From the NCBI GenBank assembly GCA_028140145.1, contig JAOIOC010000007.1, positions 1-48,846 of the forward strand: DNA of 48,846 nt, written 5' to 3'. The notes beneath the pieces are model-generated. The model did no database searches. It had not been told where the DNA came from and saw only the letters and a program-made list of their open reading frames with translations. Of the stretch, positions 8,032 through 17,310 are shown piece after piece; positions within the stretch are counted from its first letter, which is position 1; each line of letters begins with the position of its first letter. A program made the position numbers and the translations under genes. This DNA comes from SAR86 cluster bacterium (GTDB lineage: Bacteria > Pseudomonadota > Gammaproteobacteria > Magnimaribacterales > AG-339-G14).

Positions 8032-8050
8032 ATGACATAAAACATGTCAA
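8022..8050 (-). promoter_or_regulatory. Consensus promoter for the GST-led operon
   Basis: On the minus strand a perfect -35 TTGACA (complement of 8045-8050) is followed after 17 nt by TATATT (complement of 8022-8027). Transcription would start near 8015, 13 nt before the GST ATG. The -35 box and spacer overlap the inverted repeat, so a bound repressor would block RNA polymerase. Confidence 0.6.
8033..8049. promoter_or_regulatory. Inverted repeat, probable TetR operator
   Basis: TGACAT-AAAAC-ATGTCA is a perfect 6-bp inverted repeat with a 5-nt centre. It overlaps the -35 of the leftward operon and the predicted transcription start and first codon of the TetR gene. TetR-family dimers usually bind such palindromes between divergent promoters. 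The assignment is inference from position and symmetry. Confidence 0.55.
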
Positions 8051-8631
8051 AAGATAATTATATGGAAATTACATCTATAGACGGTAGAAAAAAAAGAAGC
8101 GAAGATACTTCTGAATTAATTATAGACACGGCATTTTCCCTTCTTAATGAAGGCATTTTAAACATCACTCATGAATTAATTGCCAAGGAAGCAAAAATCG
8201 GAACTCGTACTATATTCCGTCATTTTAAAGATAAGAATTCTTTAATTATCGGTATGCATAATAAGCTTTTGAATGACTTTGAATCATCTAAACCAAAAAT
8301 CGATTTGAATGTTGATGTAAATTCAAGGTTGAAATTACTCATTGAGTTCACATGCAATACATATGAAAAATATCAGTATGTATATCATTGGACAGTTAAA
8401 AATTTATGGTATTCAAAAGATGTAAGGATGAATATCGTTGAGTGGAATAAAAGAAGCAGCAACTATATTTTTGAATTTCTTCCCGAAATAAAAGACCAAA
8501 AATGGGAAGAAAAAGAATTTATTTTGAACACTCTCTCGTTTCCATTTTGGCAAAGACTTGTTGGAATTTCCAAACGCACAAATAAAGAAATTAAGGGTAT
8601 TTTATTTAAAAATTTAAAAACTTATTTTTAA
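8044..8631 (+). CDS. TetR/AcrR-family transcriptional regulator
   Basis: A 195-residue protein with the TetR DNA-binding domain near the N-terminus: IIDTAFSLLNEG, then ITHELIAKEAKIGTRTIFRHFKDKNSLI (about residues 38-65), the classic helix-turn-helix ending in the 'FRHFkdKn.Li' helix. The C-terminal ligand domain is poorly conserved, as is usual. It is divergent from the seven-gene operon and separated from it by only 41 nt with a palindrome, so local repression relieved by a pathway ligand is the natural model. The start could instead be the in-frame ATG at 8062, which would free the palindrome from the coding region. Its stop codon abuts the stop of the next gene on the other strand with no spacer. 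Confidence 0.85.
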   Translation: MSKDNYMEITSIDGRKKRSEDTSELIIDTAFSLLNEGILNITHELIAKEAKIGTRTIFRHFKDKNSLIIGMHNKLLNDFESSKPKIDLNVDVNSRLKLLIEFTCNTYEKYQYVYHWTVKNLWYSKDVRMNIVEWNKRSSNYIFEFLPEIKDQKWEEKEFILNTLSFPFWQRLVGISKRTNKEIKGILFKNLKTYF

Positions 8632-8886
8632 CTACCTTAGCTTGCCTTGGACTTTTGCTTTATGCCTTCCAACAGAAAAAGAGCGTTTTGATAAATGCTT
8701 CGTGTTTTTACCGTTGACTCTTTTTCTCCACATTTTGAAACTACTTTCTTTCATTTCTCGTCTCATAATCTCTATTACTTCCTGTTCTTTTAAAGAAAAC
8801 TGAGCTTCGATAGCATCAAAAGGTGTTCTATCCTCCCAGGCCATTTCAATAACCCGTGAAATATCTGAGTCACTAAGATTTTTCAT
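8632..8886 (-). CDS. DUF2805 / TIGR03643 family small protein
   Basis: An 84-residue basic protein with the family pattern: DISRVIEMAWEDRTPFDAIEAQF (residues 8-30), VIEIMRREMK, then FKMWRKRVNGKNTKH (about 50-64). The first half looks like a helix-turn-helix-type fold and the tail is rich in Lys and Arg, so nucleic-acid binding is possible, but no function is established for the family. It follows a 35-codon membrane-peptide frame by 1 nt, which suggests co-translation. Its stop directly abuts that of the TetR gene. Confidence 0.8.
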   Translation of the reverse strand: MKNLSDSDISRVIEMAWEDRTPFDAIEAQFSLKEQEVIEIMRREMKESSFKMWRKRVNGKNTKHLSKRSFSVGRHKAKVQGKLR

Positions 8887-8887
8887 T

Positions 8888-8995
8888 TCAGTAAATTAGA
8901 TCAATATAGTAACTAACTATAGCTAGGAGAATAATAATCGCACCTAGCGAAGAAAGTAACGTCCAAAGATGAAACTTTTTATCTTCCTTTTTCAT
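8888..8995 (-). CDS. Putative 35-residue single-pass membrane peptide
   Basis: An ATG-initiated 35-codon frame ([16 protein letters not shown]...) that ends in TGA 1 nt before the DUF2805 start. It has a lysine-rich N-terminus (residues 2-7) and one strong hydrophobic segment (about 10-31), so it would be a single-pass membrane protein with the N-terminus inside. There is no clear Shine-Dalgarno. The membrane-protein composition and tight coupling support it; its short length keeps it uncertain. I do not recognise a family. Confidence 0.45.
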   Translation of the reverse strand: MKKEDKKFHLWTLLSSLGAIIILLAIVSYYIDLIY

Positions 8996-9026
8996 CTGGC
9001 ATAATAGTCATATACAAACATATTTT

Positions 9027-9245
9027 ATGGCAAAAGAAGATCTAATAGAAATGGAAGGCGAAGTTATCGACACCATGCCCAACACTACATTCAAAGTTAA
9101 GCTTGAAAATGATCATGTGATAACGGCTCATATTTCGGGAAAAATGAGAAAAAACTACATCAGAATTCTCACTGGAGATAAGGTTAAAGTTGAAATGACA
9201 CCTTATGATTTATCTAAAGGTAGGATTACTTACAGGGGTAAATAA
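9027..9245 (+). CDS. infA: Translation initiation factor IF-1
   Basis: A 72-residue protein, exactly the usual IF-1 length. The S1/OB-fold is clear: [15 protein letters not shown] at the start, [28 protein letters not shown] in the middle, [18 protein letters not shown] at the end. IF-1 binds the ribosomal A site of the 30S subunit during initiation with IF-2 and IF-3. The gene is convergent with clpA and the two stop codons abut (TAA then TTA). infA next to clpA is a conserved gammaproteobacterial arrangement. A CATAAT hexamer just upstream may be its -10. Confidence 0.97.
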   Translation: MAKEDLIEMEGEVIDTMPNTTFKVKLENDHVITAHISGKMRKNYIRILTGDKVKVEMTPYDLSKGRITYRGK

Positions 9246-11507
9246 TTAAACCTTTTCTTTTTTCTTCTCTTCTTTTCTTGGACTAGATTTAAGATCGATT
9301 TTTAATTCATCATCTTCAACTGAAACCATAACGCTACCGCCATATTTTGAAAGTTCACCGAAAATTAATTCCTCAGCTAACGGTTTCTTGATTTTATCTT
9401 GAATTATCCTGTACATAGGTCTTGCACCCATTTTTTCATCGTATCCTTCTTTTGACAGCCAAGATCTTGCAGCGTCATCAACTTCTAAAGTAACTTGCTT
9501 TTCATCAAGTTGAGCTTGCACTTCTGTTAAAAATTTATCAACTATTGTAAGAATAACTTCTTCAGGTAAAGAATCAAATTGAACTATTGCATCAAGTCTA
9601 TTTCTAAATTCTGGAGAGAAAGCTTTTTTTATAACTTCAGCACCATCCGATGAATTATCTTGTTTTTGGAATCCCATAGAATTCCTAGCCATCTCTTGTG
9701 CGCCTGAATTAGTTGTCATGATTAAGACAACGTTTTTAAAACTGGCTACTCTACCGTTGTTATCGGTCAATGTACCGTGATCCATTACTTGAAGTAAGAC
9801 ATTAAAAACTTCGGGATGAGCCTTCTCAATTTCATCTAATAAAATTACTGAGTGAGGATTTTTTACAGCTGCTTCTGTCAATAATCCACCTTGATCATAA
9901 CCAACATAACCAGGAGGTGCTCCAATTAATCTAGAAACAGTATGTCTCTCCATATATTCAGACATATCAAATCTGATTAGTTCTACGCCCATAGACAATG
10001 ATAATTGTCTTGATAATTCTGTTTTTCCGACACCAGTTGGTCCGGCAAATAGAAAACTTCCAATTGGCTTTTCTTCGTTACCAAGGCCTGCTCTAGACAT
10101 AACAATAGAGCTGACTAATTTTTCAATAGCGTCATCTTGACCAAAAATAACTCTTTTTAAGTTTTCTTCGAGTTTACCTAAAGAAACCTTGTCATCTTTA
10201 GAGACACTTTTTTCAGGTATTCTAGCCATCAATGAAATAACCTTTTGGATGTCTAGTTCAGAAACAGTTTTTCTTCTGTTATTTTTTAGAAGTCTTAACC
10301 TTGCACCGGCTTCATCAACAACATCAATGGCTTTATCTGGAAGAAATTTGTCATTTATGTGCTTTGATGAAAGTTCTACAGCTGATTTTAATGCCTCTTT
10401 TGAATATTTAAGTTCATGGTGCTCTTCAAATTTTGATTTTAAACCTTCAAGAATTTTTAAAGTTTCTTCCTGAGATGGCTCTTCAATGTCTACTTTCTGA
10501 AATCTTCTTGATAATGCCCTATCCTTTTCAAAAATATTTCTGTATTCAGTGTAAGTTGTAGATCCAACCAGAGTAAAACTACCTTTTCCTAAAGTAGGCT
10601 TTAATAAATTTGAGGCATCCATTACTCCTCCAGACGTTGCACCTGCTCCAATTACGGTATGAATCTCATCTATGAAAAGTATAGATCCTTCAATTTTTTT
10701 TAGTTCTTTGAGAATTGACTTTAATCTTTTTTCAAAGTCTCCTCTGTATTTTGTTCCAGCAAGAAGAGTTCCCATATCTAAAGAAAAAATTTGACGATTT
10801 TTTAAGACATCAGGGACATTTCCTTCTACTATATTTTTTGCAAGACCTTCTACAACAGCTGTCTTTCCAACACCGGATTCTCCAACTAACAGAGGATTGT
10901 TTTTACTTCGTCTTGAGATTATTTGAGTGATTCTCTCTAATTCATTAGATCTGCCAATAAGCGGATCTATGTTTCCTTCAGCTGCTTCTTGATTTAAATT
11001 AGTAGCGTATTTAATTAATGCATTTTGCTCAGATTCGTCGCCATCTTCATTTTGATAGTCTATTTCTAAATCTTCAGATTCCTCTTCCTCCCCGTGACTA
11101 AGGTAGGAAACGGCATCTAATCTTGTCATGCCTTGTTGTTTTAACAAATAAACGCTGTAAGACTCTTTTTCACTGAATAAAGCAACAATTATGTTAGCTC
11201 CGGTTACTTCTGCCCCTTTTGTGCTTTGAACGTGAAAGACTGCTCTTTGAATTACTCTTTGAAAGCTCAGAGTAGCTTGAACATCTTTATTTGAATCTCT
11301 ATTTTCTGGGATAGAGTCCTTTAAAAATTTATCTAACTCTAAAGTTAATTTTTCAATATCAACATTACAAGCAGACAGTAACTTAAGAGCTTCGTTATTA
11401 TCTAAAAGACAAAATAATAAATGCTCTGTTGTAACAAATTCATGGTTAGAGCTATGTGCTTTCTTAAATGCGTTATTAAGACAATTTTCTAAATTCTTTT
11501 CTAACAT
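9246..11507 (-). CDS. clpA: ClpA, ATP-dependent Clp protease ATP-binding subunit
   Basis: A 753-residue AAA+ unfoldase, close to the E. coli length (758). The Clp N-domain spans about residues 1-140 and binds ClpS. An acidic linker (about 139-160) follows, then D1 with Walker A GESGVGKT (209-216) and Walker B LFIDEIH. D2 has GPTGVGKT (489-496) and [14 protein letters not shown]. ClpA unfolds substrates and feeds them to ClpP, which is not in this window. Its ATG overlaps the clpS stop by one base (TGATG type), so the adaptor and unfoldase are translationally coupled. The C-terminal tail is Lys/Glu-rich. The start is supported by the N-terminal Clp_N sequence. Confidence 0.97.
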   Translation of the reverse strand: MLEKNLENCLNNAFKKAHSSNHEFVTTEHLLFCLLDNNEALKLLSACNVDIEKLTLELDKFLKDSIPENRDSNKDVQATLSFQRVIQRAVFHVQSTKGAEVTGANIIVALFSEKESYSVYLLKQQGMTRLDAVSYLSHGEEEESEDLEIDYQNEDGDESEQNALIKYATNLNQEAAEGNIDPLIGRSNELERITQIISRRSKNNPLLVGESGVGKTAVVEGLAKNIVEGNVPDVLKNRQIFSLDMGTLLAGTKYRGDFEKRLKSILKELKKIEGSILFIDEIHTVIGAGATSGGVMDASNLLKPTLGKGSFTLVGSTTYTEYRNIFEKDRALSRRFQKVDIEEPSQEETLKILEGLKSKFEEHHELKYSKEALKSAVELSSKHINDKFLPDKAIDVVDEAGARLRLLKNNRRKTVSELDIQKVISLMARIPEKSVSKDDKVSLGKLEENLKRVIFGQDDAIEKLVSSIVMSRAGLGNEEKPIGSFLFAGPTGVGKTELSRQLSLSMGVELIRFDMSEYMERHTVSRLIGAPPGYVGYDQGGLLTEAAVKNPHSVILLDEIEKAHPEVFNVLLQVMDHGTLTDNNGRVASFKNVVLIMTTNSGAQEMARNSMGFQKQDNSSDGAEVIKKAFSPEFRNRLDAIVQFDSLPEEVILTIVDKFLTEVQAQLDEKQVTLEVDDAARSWLSKEGYDEKMGARPMYRIIQDKIKKPLAEELIFGELSKYGGSVMVSVEDDELKIDLKSSPRKEEKKKEKV

Positions 11508-11866
11508 CAGTCTTCGTCATCCACTGGTTCAATTTCACTTAATAAAGGATGTTCATTTTGCTGAGCAAAATCATTGATTTGTGATGATTTTGTTTCAGCT
11601 ATTTCTTTTGTAAAGATACCACAAACTCCTTTTCCATGAGTGTGCACTGCTAACATAATTTGCGTTGCTCTTTCCTGATCATAATTAAAAAACTTTTGTA
11701 ATACATATACTACAAATTCCATGGGCGTATAGTCGTCATTCAACAAAAGAATTCTATATAAAGAAGGTTTTTTTACTATTGGATCAGAAGGTCTAATAGC
11801 GACTGATAAGTCGCCCTCAAATTCTTCTTCTGGATTCTTGCTCTCTAATTTGAAATCAAAAAACAT
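11507..11866 (-). CDS. clpS: ClpS, ClpA adaptor for N-end rule substrates
   Basis: A 119-residue adaptor with a flexible N-terminal extension followed by the ClpS core: [24 protein letters not shown] (about residues 38-61). This holds the conserved N-D-D-Y-T-x-M-E-F block that forms the N-degron pocket. The later [19 protein letters not shown] helix carries the His that binds the destabilising N-terminal residue. It delivers such proteins to ClpAP. It begins 10 nt after icd and runs into clpA with a 1-nt overlap, so icd-clpS-clpA may form one transcript. Confidence 0.96.
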   Translation of the reverse strand: MFFDFKLESKNPEEEFEGDLSVAIRPSDPIVKKPSLYRILLLNDDYTPMEFVVYVLQKFFNYDQERATQIMLAVHTHGKGVCGIFTKEIAETKSSQINDFAQQNEHPLLSEIEPVDDED

Positions 11867-11876
11867 TAAATCTTTG

Positions 11877-13151
11877 CTATTTGAGATACCCCATCTTCAT
11901 GCCTTTGCAAACCTCATCTGCAAATTCTGAACACTTAAGTTTTGTAGCATTCTTCATTAATCTAGCTAAGTCGTAAGTAACAAGCTTATTTTTAATAGCC
12001 CAGCTAATTCCTTTGATGACGTTATCTGAAGCTTCTTTCCATCCAATATGATTAAGCATCATTCCGGCTGAAAGAATTAAAGATGATGGGTTTACTTTGT
12101 CTTCACCAGCATACTTTGGAGCTGTTCCATGAGTAGCTTCAAATAAAGCGATATGATCTCCAACGTTAGCTCCTGGAGCTAAACCTAACCCACCTACTTT
12201 GGCTGCTAAAGCATCAGAAATATAGTCTCCGTTTAAATTCATTGTAGCTATAACATCGTAATCAGCGGGCCTAGTCAGGATTTGTTGTAAAAAAGAATCG
12301 GCTATTACGTCTTTGATAACAATAGTCCTTCCAGTTTTAGGATTTATAAAACTCATCCATTCACCACCATCTAGAGAAACCGCACCGTATTCTGTTTTAG
12401 CAACTCCGTAACCCCATTCCTTAAATGCTCCTTCAGTAAATTTCATTATGTTGCCTTTATGCACCAAAGTGACAGAGGATCTGTCATTATCAACAGCATA
12501 TTGAATTGCTTTTCGAACCAATCTCTCAGTTCCAGGCTTGGAGATAGGTTTAACACCAATACCGCAAAATTCTTCAAACCTAATATTTCCAACCCCCATT
12601 TCTTCCTGAAAAAATTTAATAACCTTTTTTGCTTCGTCAGAATCAGCCTTGAATTCTATACCGGCATAGATATCTTCAGAATTTTCCCTAAAAACAACCA
12701 TATCAGTAGATTCAGGATAGATTACTGGGCTAGGGACTCCTTCAAAATAAGTAATCGGCCTTTCACAAGAATAAAGATCTAATTTTTGTCTAAGGGCAAC
12801 ATTTAAAGACCTAATACCTCCACCAATAGGAGTAGTAAGTGGGCCTTTTATTGCAACAATATATTCTTTAATTGCATCAATCGTTTCATCAGGAAGCCAA
12901 GTATCATTCCCGTAGGTTTCTACTGATTTTTCACCACAATAAATTTCCATCCAAGAGATCTTTTTTTCATCGCCATAAGCAGTTTCCACAGCATTATCGA
13001 TGACTTTAATCATTGCAGGAGTAATATCTGTACCAATACCATCGCCCTCTATGAAGGGAATTATGGGATTATCAGGTACATTCAGCTTACCTGCTTCATT
13101 AATTGTGATAGGTTCTCCACCAGACGGAATTACTATTTTTTCAAAACTCAT
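11877..13151 (-). CDS. icd: NADP-dependent isocitrate dehydrogenase
   Basis: A 424-residue homodimeric-type isocitrate dehydrogenase, close to E. coli Icd (416), converting isocitrate to 2-oxoglutarate, CO2 and NADPH in the TCA cycle. The substrate loop [12 protein letters not shown] (111-122) has Ser115, the residue that AceK phosphorylates in E. coli, plus Asn117 and Arg121. [14 protein letters not shown] and [14 protein letters not shown] are the metal- and cofactor-binding blocks. Competition with isocitrate lyase (aceA, 2.5 kb away) sets the glyoxylate branch; no aceK is present here. A minus-strand TACAAT (complement of 13192-13197) is a plausible -10, giving a leader of about 34 nt. 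Confidence 0.97.
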   Translation of the reverse strand: MSFEKIVIPSGGEPITINEAGKLNVPDNPIIPFIEGDGIGTDITPAMIKVIDNAVETAYGDEKKISWMEIYCGEKSVETYGNDTWLPDETIDAIKEYIVAIKGPLTTPIGGGIRSLNVALRQKLDLYSCERPITYFEGVPSPVIYPESTDMVVFRENSEDIYAGIEFKADSDEAKKVIKFFQEEMGVGNIRFEEFCGIGVKPISKPGTERLVRKAIQYAVDNDRSSVTLVHKGNIMKFTEGAFKEWGYGVAKTEYGAVSLDGGEWMSFINPKTGRTIVIKDVIADSFLQQILTRPADYDVIATMNLNGDYISDALAAKVGGLGLAPGANVGDHIALFEATHGTAPKYAGEDKVNPSSLILSAGMMLNHIGWKEASDNVIKGISWAIKNKLVTYDLARLMKNATKLKCSEFADEVCKGMKMGYLK

Positions 13152-13248
13152 AACTTTTCTTTATCTATAGGTAGGGATAATTTAGGGGGAGATTGTACCA
13201 TTAAAATAAAGGTTTAAGACTTTTGCATTTTTTTAATAAAATACCTTG
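13152..13248. promoter_or_regulatory. Divergent promoter region of icd and mnmA
   Basis: This 97-nt AT-rich spacer separates two divergent genes. Leftward, TACAAT (complement of 13192-13197) could be the icd -10. Rightward, TAAAAT at 13237-13242 could be the mnmA -10, which would put transcription start almost on the mnmA ATG. Neither has a convincing -35 box. Confidence 0.35.
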
Positions 13249-14319
13249 ATGAGAGTACTAGTTGGCATGTCTGGTGGTGTAGATTCTTCGGTTTCTGCAG
13301 CACTTCTTCTGCAAGAGGGATATGATGTAGAAGGTGCTTTTATGAAGAATTGGGAAGATGATGATGGAACCCCACTTTGTACTGCAAAAGAAGATTTTAT
13401 GGACGCTGCCAAGGTTGCAGATCAATTAAATATTAAATTACATCATGTAAATTTTTCAAAAGAATACAAAAGTAAGGTTTTTGATAAATTTCTAATAGAT
13501 CTAGAAAAAGGTAAAACTCCCAATCCTGATGTTTTATGCAATCAATTTATTAAATTTAATGAATTTTATAAATATGCTATCGAAAATAATTTTGATTGTA
13601 TTGCCACGGGTCATTACGCAGGAATAAAAGAGATTTCTGGACTTAATTACTTAGTAAAAGCAAAAGATAAAAACAAAGATCAAACCTATTTTCTTTGCAA
13701 TATAAATCAAAAGGTTTTAGATAAAACTATCTTTCCACTTTCTGAACTTACAAAGAAAGAAGTTAGGGATATTGCAAAATCAATGAATTTATCTACCTTT
13801 GAAAAAAAAGATAGTACTGGAATATGTTTTATTGGAGAAAGGCCCTTCCCTAGTTTTTTGGAGAACTATATTAACGATAAACCTGGAAAAATTATTTGTG
13901 ACAAGGGCAATGAGGTTGGTTTGCACAGGGGCCTCTCTTTTTATACCTTAGGTCAAAGACAAGGTTTAGGAATCGGTGGATTGAAGGATTACGACGAAAG
14001 ACCTTGGTATGTAGTAGAAAAAAAATTATCAGAAAATATTCTTGTAGTAGCTCAAGGAAACGATAATCAACAATTATTTAATAACAAATTATCTGTTGAT
14101 TCTATTAATTGGATCTGTGAACCAGATCTGACCGAACCTATAAAACTGGAAGCCAAAATTAGATACAGACAAGATGATCAGGAATGCATCTTATCGAAAA
14201 AAGGTAAAACGTTTAGTGTAGAATTTAAAAAGCCTCAGAGAGCCATTACTCCAGGTCAATCAATTGTCTTTTATCAAGATAATATTTGTTTAGGCGGTGG
14301 AGAAATTTATAAGTCATGA
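13249..14319 (+). CDS. mnmA: MnmA, tRNA 2-thiouridylase
   Basis: A 356-residue enzyme that 2-thiolates U34 of tRNA-Lys, -Glu and -Gln using sulfur relayed from IscS through the Tus proteins. The PP-loop GMSGGVDSS (6-14) binds ATP. The two catalytic cysteines are Cys97 (DVLCNQFIKF) and Cys193 (STGICFIGER). TGHYA and the C-terminal beta-barrel region with GQRQGLGIGG are also typical. I chose the ATG at 13249; a TTG immediately before it (13246) is in frame but needless. The stop overlaps the purB start by 4 nt (ATGA). In E. coli hflD lies between mnmA and purB; here it is absent. Confidence 0.96.
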   Translation: MRVLVGMSGGVDSSVSAALLLQEGYDVEGAFMKNWEDDDGTPLCTAKEDFMDAAKVADQLNIKLHHVNFSKEYKSKVFDKFLIDLEKGKTPNPDVLCNQFIKFNEFYKYAIENNFDCIATGHYAGIKEISGLNYLVKAKDKNKDQTYFLCNINQKVLDKTIFPLSELTKKEVRDIAKSMNLSTFEKKDSTGICFIGERPFPSFLENYINDKPGKIICDKGNEVGLHRGLSFYTLGQRQGLGIGGLKDYDERPWYVVEKKLSENILVVAQGNDNQQLFNNKLSVDSINWICEPDLTEPIKLEAKIRYRQDDQECILSKKGKTFSVEFKKPQRAITPGQSIVFYQDNICLGGGEIYKS

Positions 14320-15680
14320 CTAAAGAATCACTTTTATCAATATCTCCTATTGATGGAAGATATAAAAATAAAGTTAAAGATTTTGAAAATTATTTTTCTG
14401 AATTTGCTCTGATCAAAACAAGAGTTGAAGTAGAAATAAGATGGCTATTATTTTTATTAAACATAAAAAGTTTAAATTTTTTACCTCTAATTAATAAAAA
14501 CCAAAAGAAAAAAATTGAAAGTATCTTTTTAAATTTTAATTTGAAAGAAGCGTCAAAAGTTAAGTCTATAGAAAAAATTACTAATCATGATGTAAAAGCT
14601 GTAGAAGTTTACATAGTAAAGCAGCTTGATTCAGTGGGATTATCCAAACTGAGTGAATTTGTGCATATCTGTTGCACTTCTGAAGATATCAACAATCTGT
14701 CTTATGCATTAATGATTGAAAGATACAGAACTGAATATTTACTACCAAATCTAAAATCTCTCAATAAAGAAATTAATAAAATGGCTATCAAATGGGCAAA
14801 TATTTCTATGCTTTCTTTCACACACGGTCAAAAAGCTAGCCCTACTTCTTTAGGGAAAGAATTTAAGAATTTTTTTCATAGAATTTCCTTTCATCAAAAT
14901 AAAATTAATGAATCGAAACAATCTGCAAAATTTAATGGAGCTGTAGGTAATTTTAACGCCCATCATGCACTAGACTCTGATATCAATTGGCCAAATGTAA
15001 CTAAGAAATTTATATCTTCATTTAATCTAGGATATTCCCTAATTTCATCTCAAATTGAATTTAAAGACAATCTTGTTTTCTTACTATCTAATATAGAAAA
15101 TTTAAATAATGTATTAATAGATCTATCAAAAGATATTTGGCTTTATATATCTAAAGATTACCTGAAACAAAAAATTTCTTCGTCCGAGGTGGGTTCATCA
15201 ACTATGCCGCACAAAGTCAATCCAATTGATTTCGAAAATGCTGAAGGAAATTTAACTTTATCAAACAGCTTAATTCCTGCTCTCAAAAATAAATTACAAA
15301 TTTCTAGATTACAAAGAGACTTATCCGATTCAACAGTGAGCAGAAATATTGGTCTATGTTTTGCATATTTAGAAATTTCACTTAAGTCACTGAATAAAGG
15401 GCTCAATAAACTCGAAGCAAATAAGAAAAAAATTAATGAGGAATTAGAGGAAAGTTGGGAAGTTTTAGCAGAAGCAATACAGACTGTCATGAGAAAAAAT
15501 AAAATTTCTAATAGTTATGACATCATAAAAAAATTAACTAGAGGGAAAGAATTAAGCGGGGAAAGTTATCGTAACCTAATAGAAAATCTCCCTATTAATG
15601 AGGTAGATAAAACTAAACTTCTTAAGCTAACTCCTATACAATACACCGGCTTAGCTAGCTATCTAGCAAAATTAAAATAA
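14316..15680 (+). CDS. purB: Adenylosuccinate lyase
   Basis: A 454-residue fumarase/aspartase-superfamily lyase, the same length class as E. coli PurB (456). It cleaves SAICAR and adenylosuccinate, releasing fumarate, in purine synthesis. The superfamily signature SSTMPHKVNP begins at residue 294. SISPIDGRYK at the start, TSEDINNLSYALM (catalytic region) and LSFTHGQKASPTSLGKE with the catalytic His are clear. The ATG overlaps the mnmA stop, so the two are translationally coupled. aceA follows after 25 nt. Confidence 0.96.
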   Translation: MTKESLLSISPIDGRYKNKVKDFENYFSEFALIKTRVEVEIRWLLFLLNIKSLNFLPLINKNQKKKIESIFLNFNLKEASKVKSIEKITNHDVKAVEVYIVKQLDSVGLSKLSEFVHICCTSEDINNLSYALMIERYRTEYLLPNLKSLNKEINKMAIKWANISMLSFTHGQKASPTSLGKEFKNFFHRISFHQNKINESKQSAKFNGAVGNFNAHHALDSDINWPNVTKKFISSFNLGYSLISSQIEFKDNLVFLLSNIENLNNVLIDLSKDIWLYISKDYLKQKISSSEVGSSTMPHKVNPIDFENAEGNLTLSNSLIPALKNKLQISRLQRDLSDSTVSRNIGLCFAYLEISLKSLNKGLNKLEANKKKINEELEESWEVLAEAIQTVMRKNKISNSYDIIKKLTRGKELSGESYRNLIENLPINEVDKTKLLKLTPIQYTGLASYLAKLK

Positions 15681-15705
15681 GTATTCATTGAGAAGAGGAC
15701 TGTAA

Positions 15706-17310
15706 ATGCTTGATTATAAAAAGACTGTAGAACATTTTGAGCAATTAATAGCTAAAGGTGGAGATTTATACAAAAATATTTCTGCTGAAAATGCAGCTCG
15801 AATGGATTTACAAAATAGATTCAAAACAGGCTTGGATATAGCTAAATATACAGCAGACATCATGCACAAAGATATGTCTGAATATGATGGAGATTCATCT
15901 GTTTATACTCAATCTTTGGGTTGTTGGCATGGTTTTACCGCTCAACAAATGATGATGGAGATAAAAAAATCCAGAGAAACTACTAACAAGAGATATGTTT
16001 ATTTGAGCGGATGGATGGTCGCTGCTCTGAGATCTGACTTTGGCCCTCTACCAGATCAAAGCATGCATGAGAAATTAGCTGTTCCAAACTTAATTAAAGA
16101 GATATATACATTTTTAAAAAGAGCCGATGCTGTTGAGTTACAACATCTATTCAATGAATTGGATGAAGTAAGAGAAAATGGTGGAGATGAATCAGAAGTG
16201 ATATCTAAAATAGATAATTTTGAGACTCATGTTGTGCCAATAATTGCAGATATCGATGCTGGCTTCGGTAATGAGGAAGCAACATATTTACTAGCAAAGA
16301 AAATGATTCAAGCTGGAGCGTGTTGCATTCAGATTGAGAATCAGGTTTCTGATGAAAAACAATGTGGGCACCAAGATGGAAAGGTTACAGTCCCTCACGA
16401 AGACTTTTTACATAAAATCAATGCGGTTAGATATTCCTTTTTAGAACTCGGTGTTGAAAATGGTTTAATAGTTGCCAGAACAGATTCTTTAGGAGCTGGA
16501 CTTACTCAGAAAGTCCCTGTAATGCAGGAACAAGGCGACTTGGCAGATCAATATAATTCTTTTCTTGAAACTGAAGAAATTACTAACCTTGAAGAATTAG
16601 ATGAAAACGATATAACCATCCATCAAAATGGCCTGTTAGTAAAACCTGTTCGTTTACCTAATGGTCTTTACAGATTTAAAGAAGGCACAGGTTTTGACAG
16701 AGTCGTCCTTGATTGTATTACAAGCTTACAAAATGGAGCTGATCTCTTGTGGATTGAGACAGAAAAACCAAATGTTCAGCAAATTGCTGACATGGTTAAT
16801 GCTATTAAAAAAGTGGAACCCAAGGCTAAGTTAGTCTATAACAATTCTCCATCTTTTAATTGGACTTTGTCATTTAGAGAACAGGTTTACAAAGAATGGG
16901 TTGATTCGGGTAAAGATGTTTCGGCATATCCTGATCCTTCCTCGGATCCTAAAGGTTTAATGGATGTTAAGTTTGACGATTCTGAGCTGGCCTTAGAAGC
17001 AGATAATCTCATAAAAACTTTCCAGAAAGATGCTTCAAGAGAAGCAGGAATTTTTCATCATTTAATTACTCTTCCCACTTATCACGAAACAGCTTTGGGA
17101 ACTGCAACATTAACTGAAGGTTATTTTGGTGATGAAGGAATGCTAGCTTATGTTAAAGGTATTCAAAGACAAGAAATAAGAAGAGATATGTCATCTGTAA
17201 AACACCAAGATCTTGCTGGGTCAACAATTGGCGATACTCACAAAGAATATTTTTCAGGCGATAAAGCACTCAAAGCAGGTGGAAAAGACAATACGATGAA
17301 TCAGTTCTAA
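15706..17310 (+). CDS. aceA: Isocitrate lyase
   Basis: A 534-residue isocitrate lyase of the longer bacterial subfamily (P. aeruginosa type, about 530 residues) rather than the 434-residue E. coli form. It splits isocitrate into glyoxylate and succinate, the first step of the glyoxylate shunt. The catalytic signature KQCGH is at 218-222, with Gln in place of the second Lys of the usual KKCGH. DIDAGFGN (metal region), VARTDSLGAG and YNNSPSFNW are also present. A good Shine-Dalgarno (AGAAGAGG) precedes the ATG. Malate synthase is not in the window. The stop codon directly abuts that of nqrM on the other strand. Confidence 0.95.
   Translation: MLDYKKTVEHFEQLIAKGGDLYKNISAENAARMDLQNRFKTGLDIAKYTADIMHKDMSEYDGDSSVYTQSLGCWHGFTAQQMMMEIKKSRETTNKRYVYLSGWMVAALRSDFGPLPDQSMHEKLAVPNLIKEIYTFLKRADAVELQHLFNELDEVRENGGDESEVISKIDNFETHVVPIIADIDAGFGNEEATYLLAKKMIQAGACCIQIENQVSDEKQCGHQDGKVTVPHEDFLHKINAVRYSFLELGVENGLIVARTDSLGAGLTQKVPVMQEQGDLADQYNSFLETEEITNLEELDENDITIHQNGLLVKPVRLPNGLYRFKEGTGFDRVVLDCITSLQNGADLLWIETEKPNVQQIADMVNAIKKVEPKAKLVYNNSPSFNWTLSFREQVYKEWVDSGKDVSAYPDPSSDPKGLMDVKFDDSELALEADNLIKTFQKDASREAGIFHHLITLPTYHETALGTATLTEGYFGDEGMLAYVKGIQRQEIRRDMSSVKHQDLAGSTIGDTHKEYFSGDKALKAGGKDNTMNQF

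Noticed and set aside
8003-8050. GST start at the upstream ATG (8050)
   Set aside because: It would place the promoter and palindrome inside the gene and overlap the divergent TetR gene.
10189-10473. 94-codon plus-strand open frame inside clpA
   Set aside because: The clpA frame is fully conserved through this region; the antisense frame has no recognisable domain.
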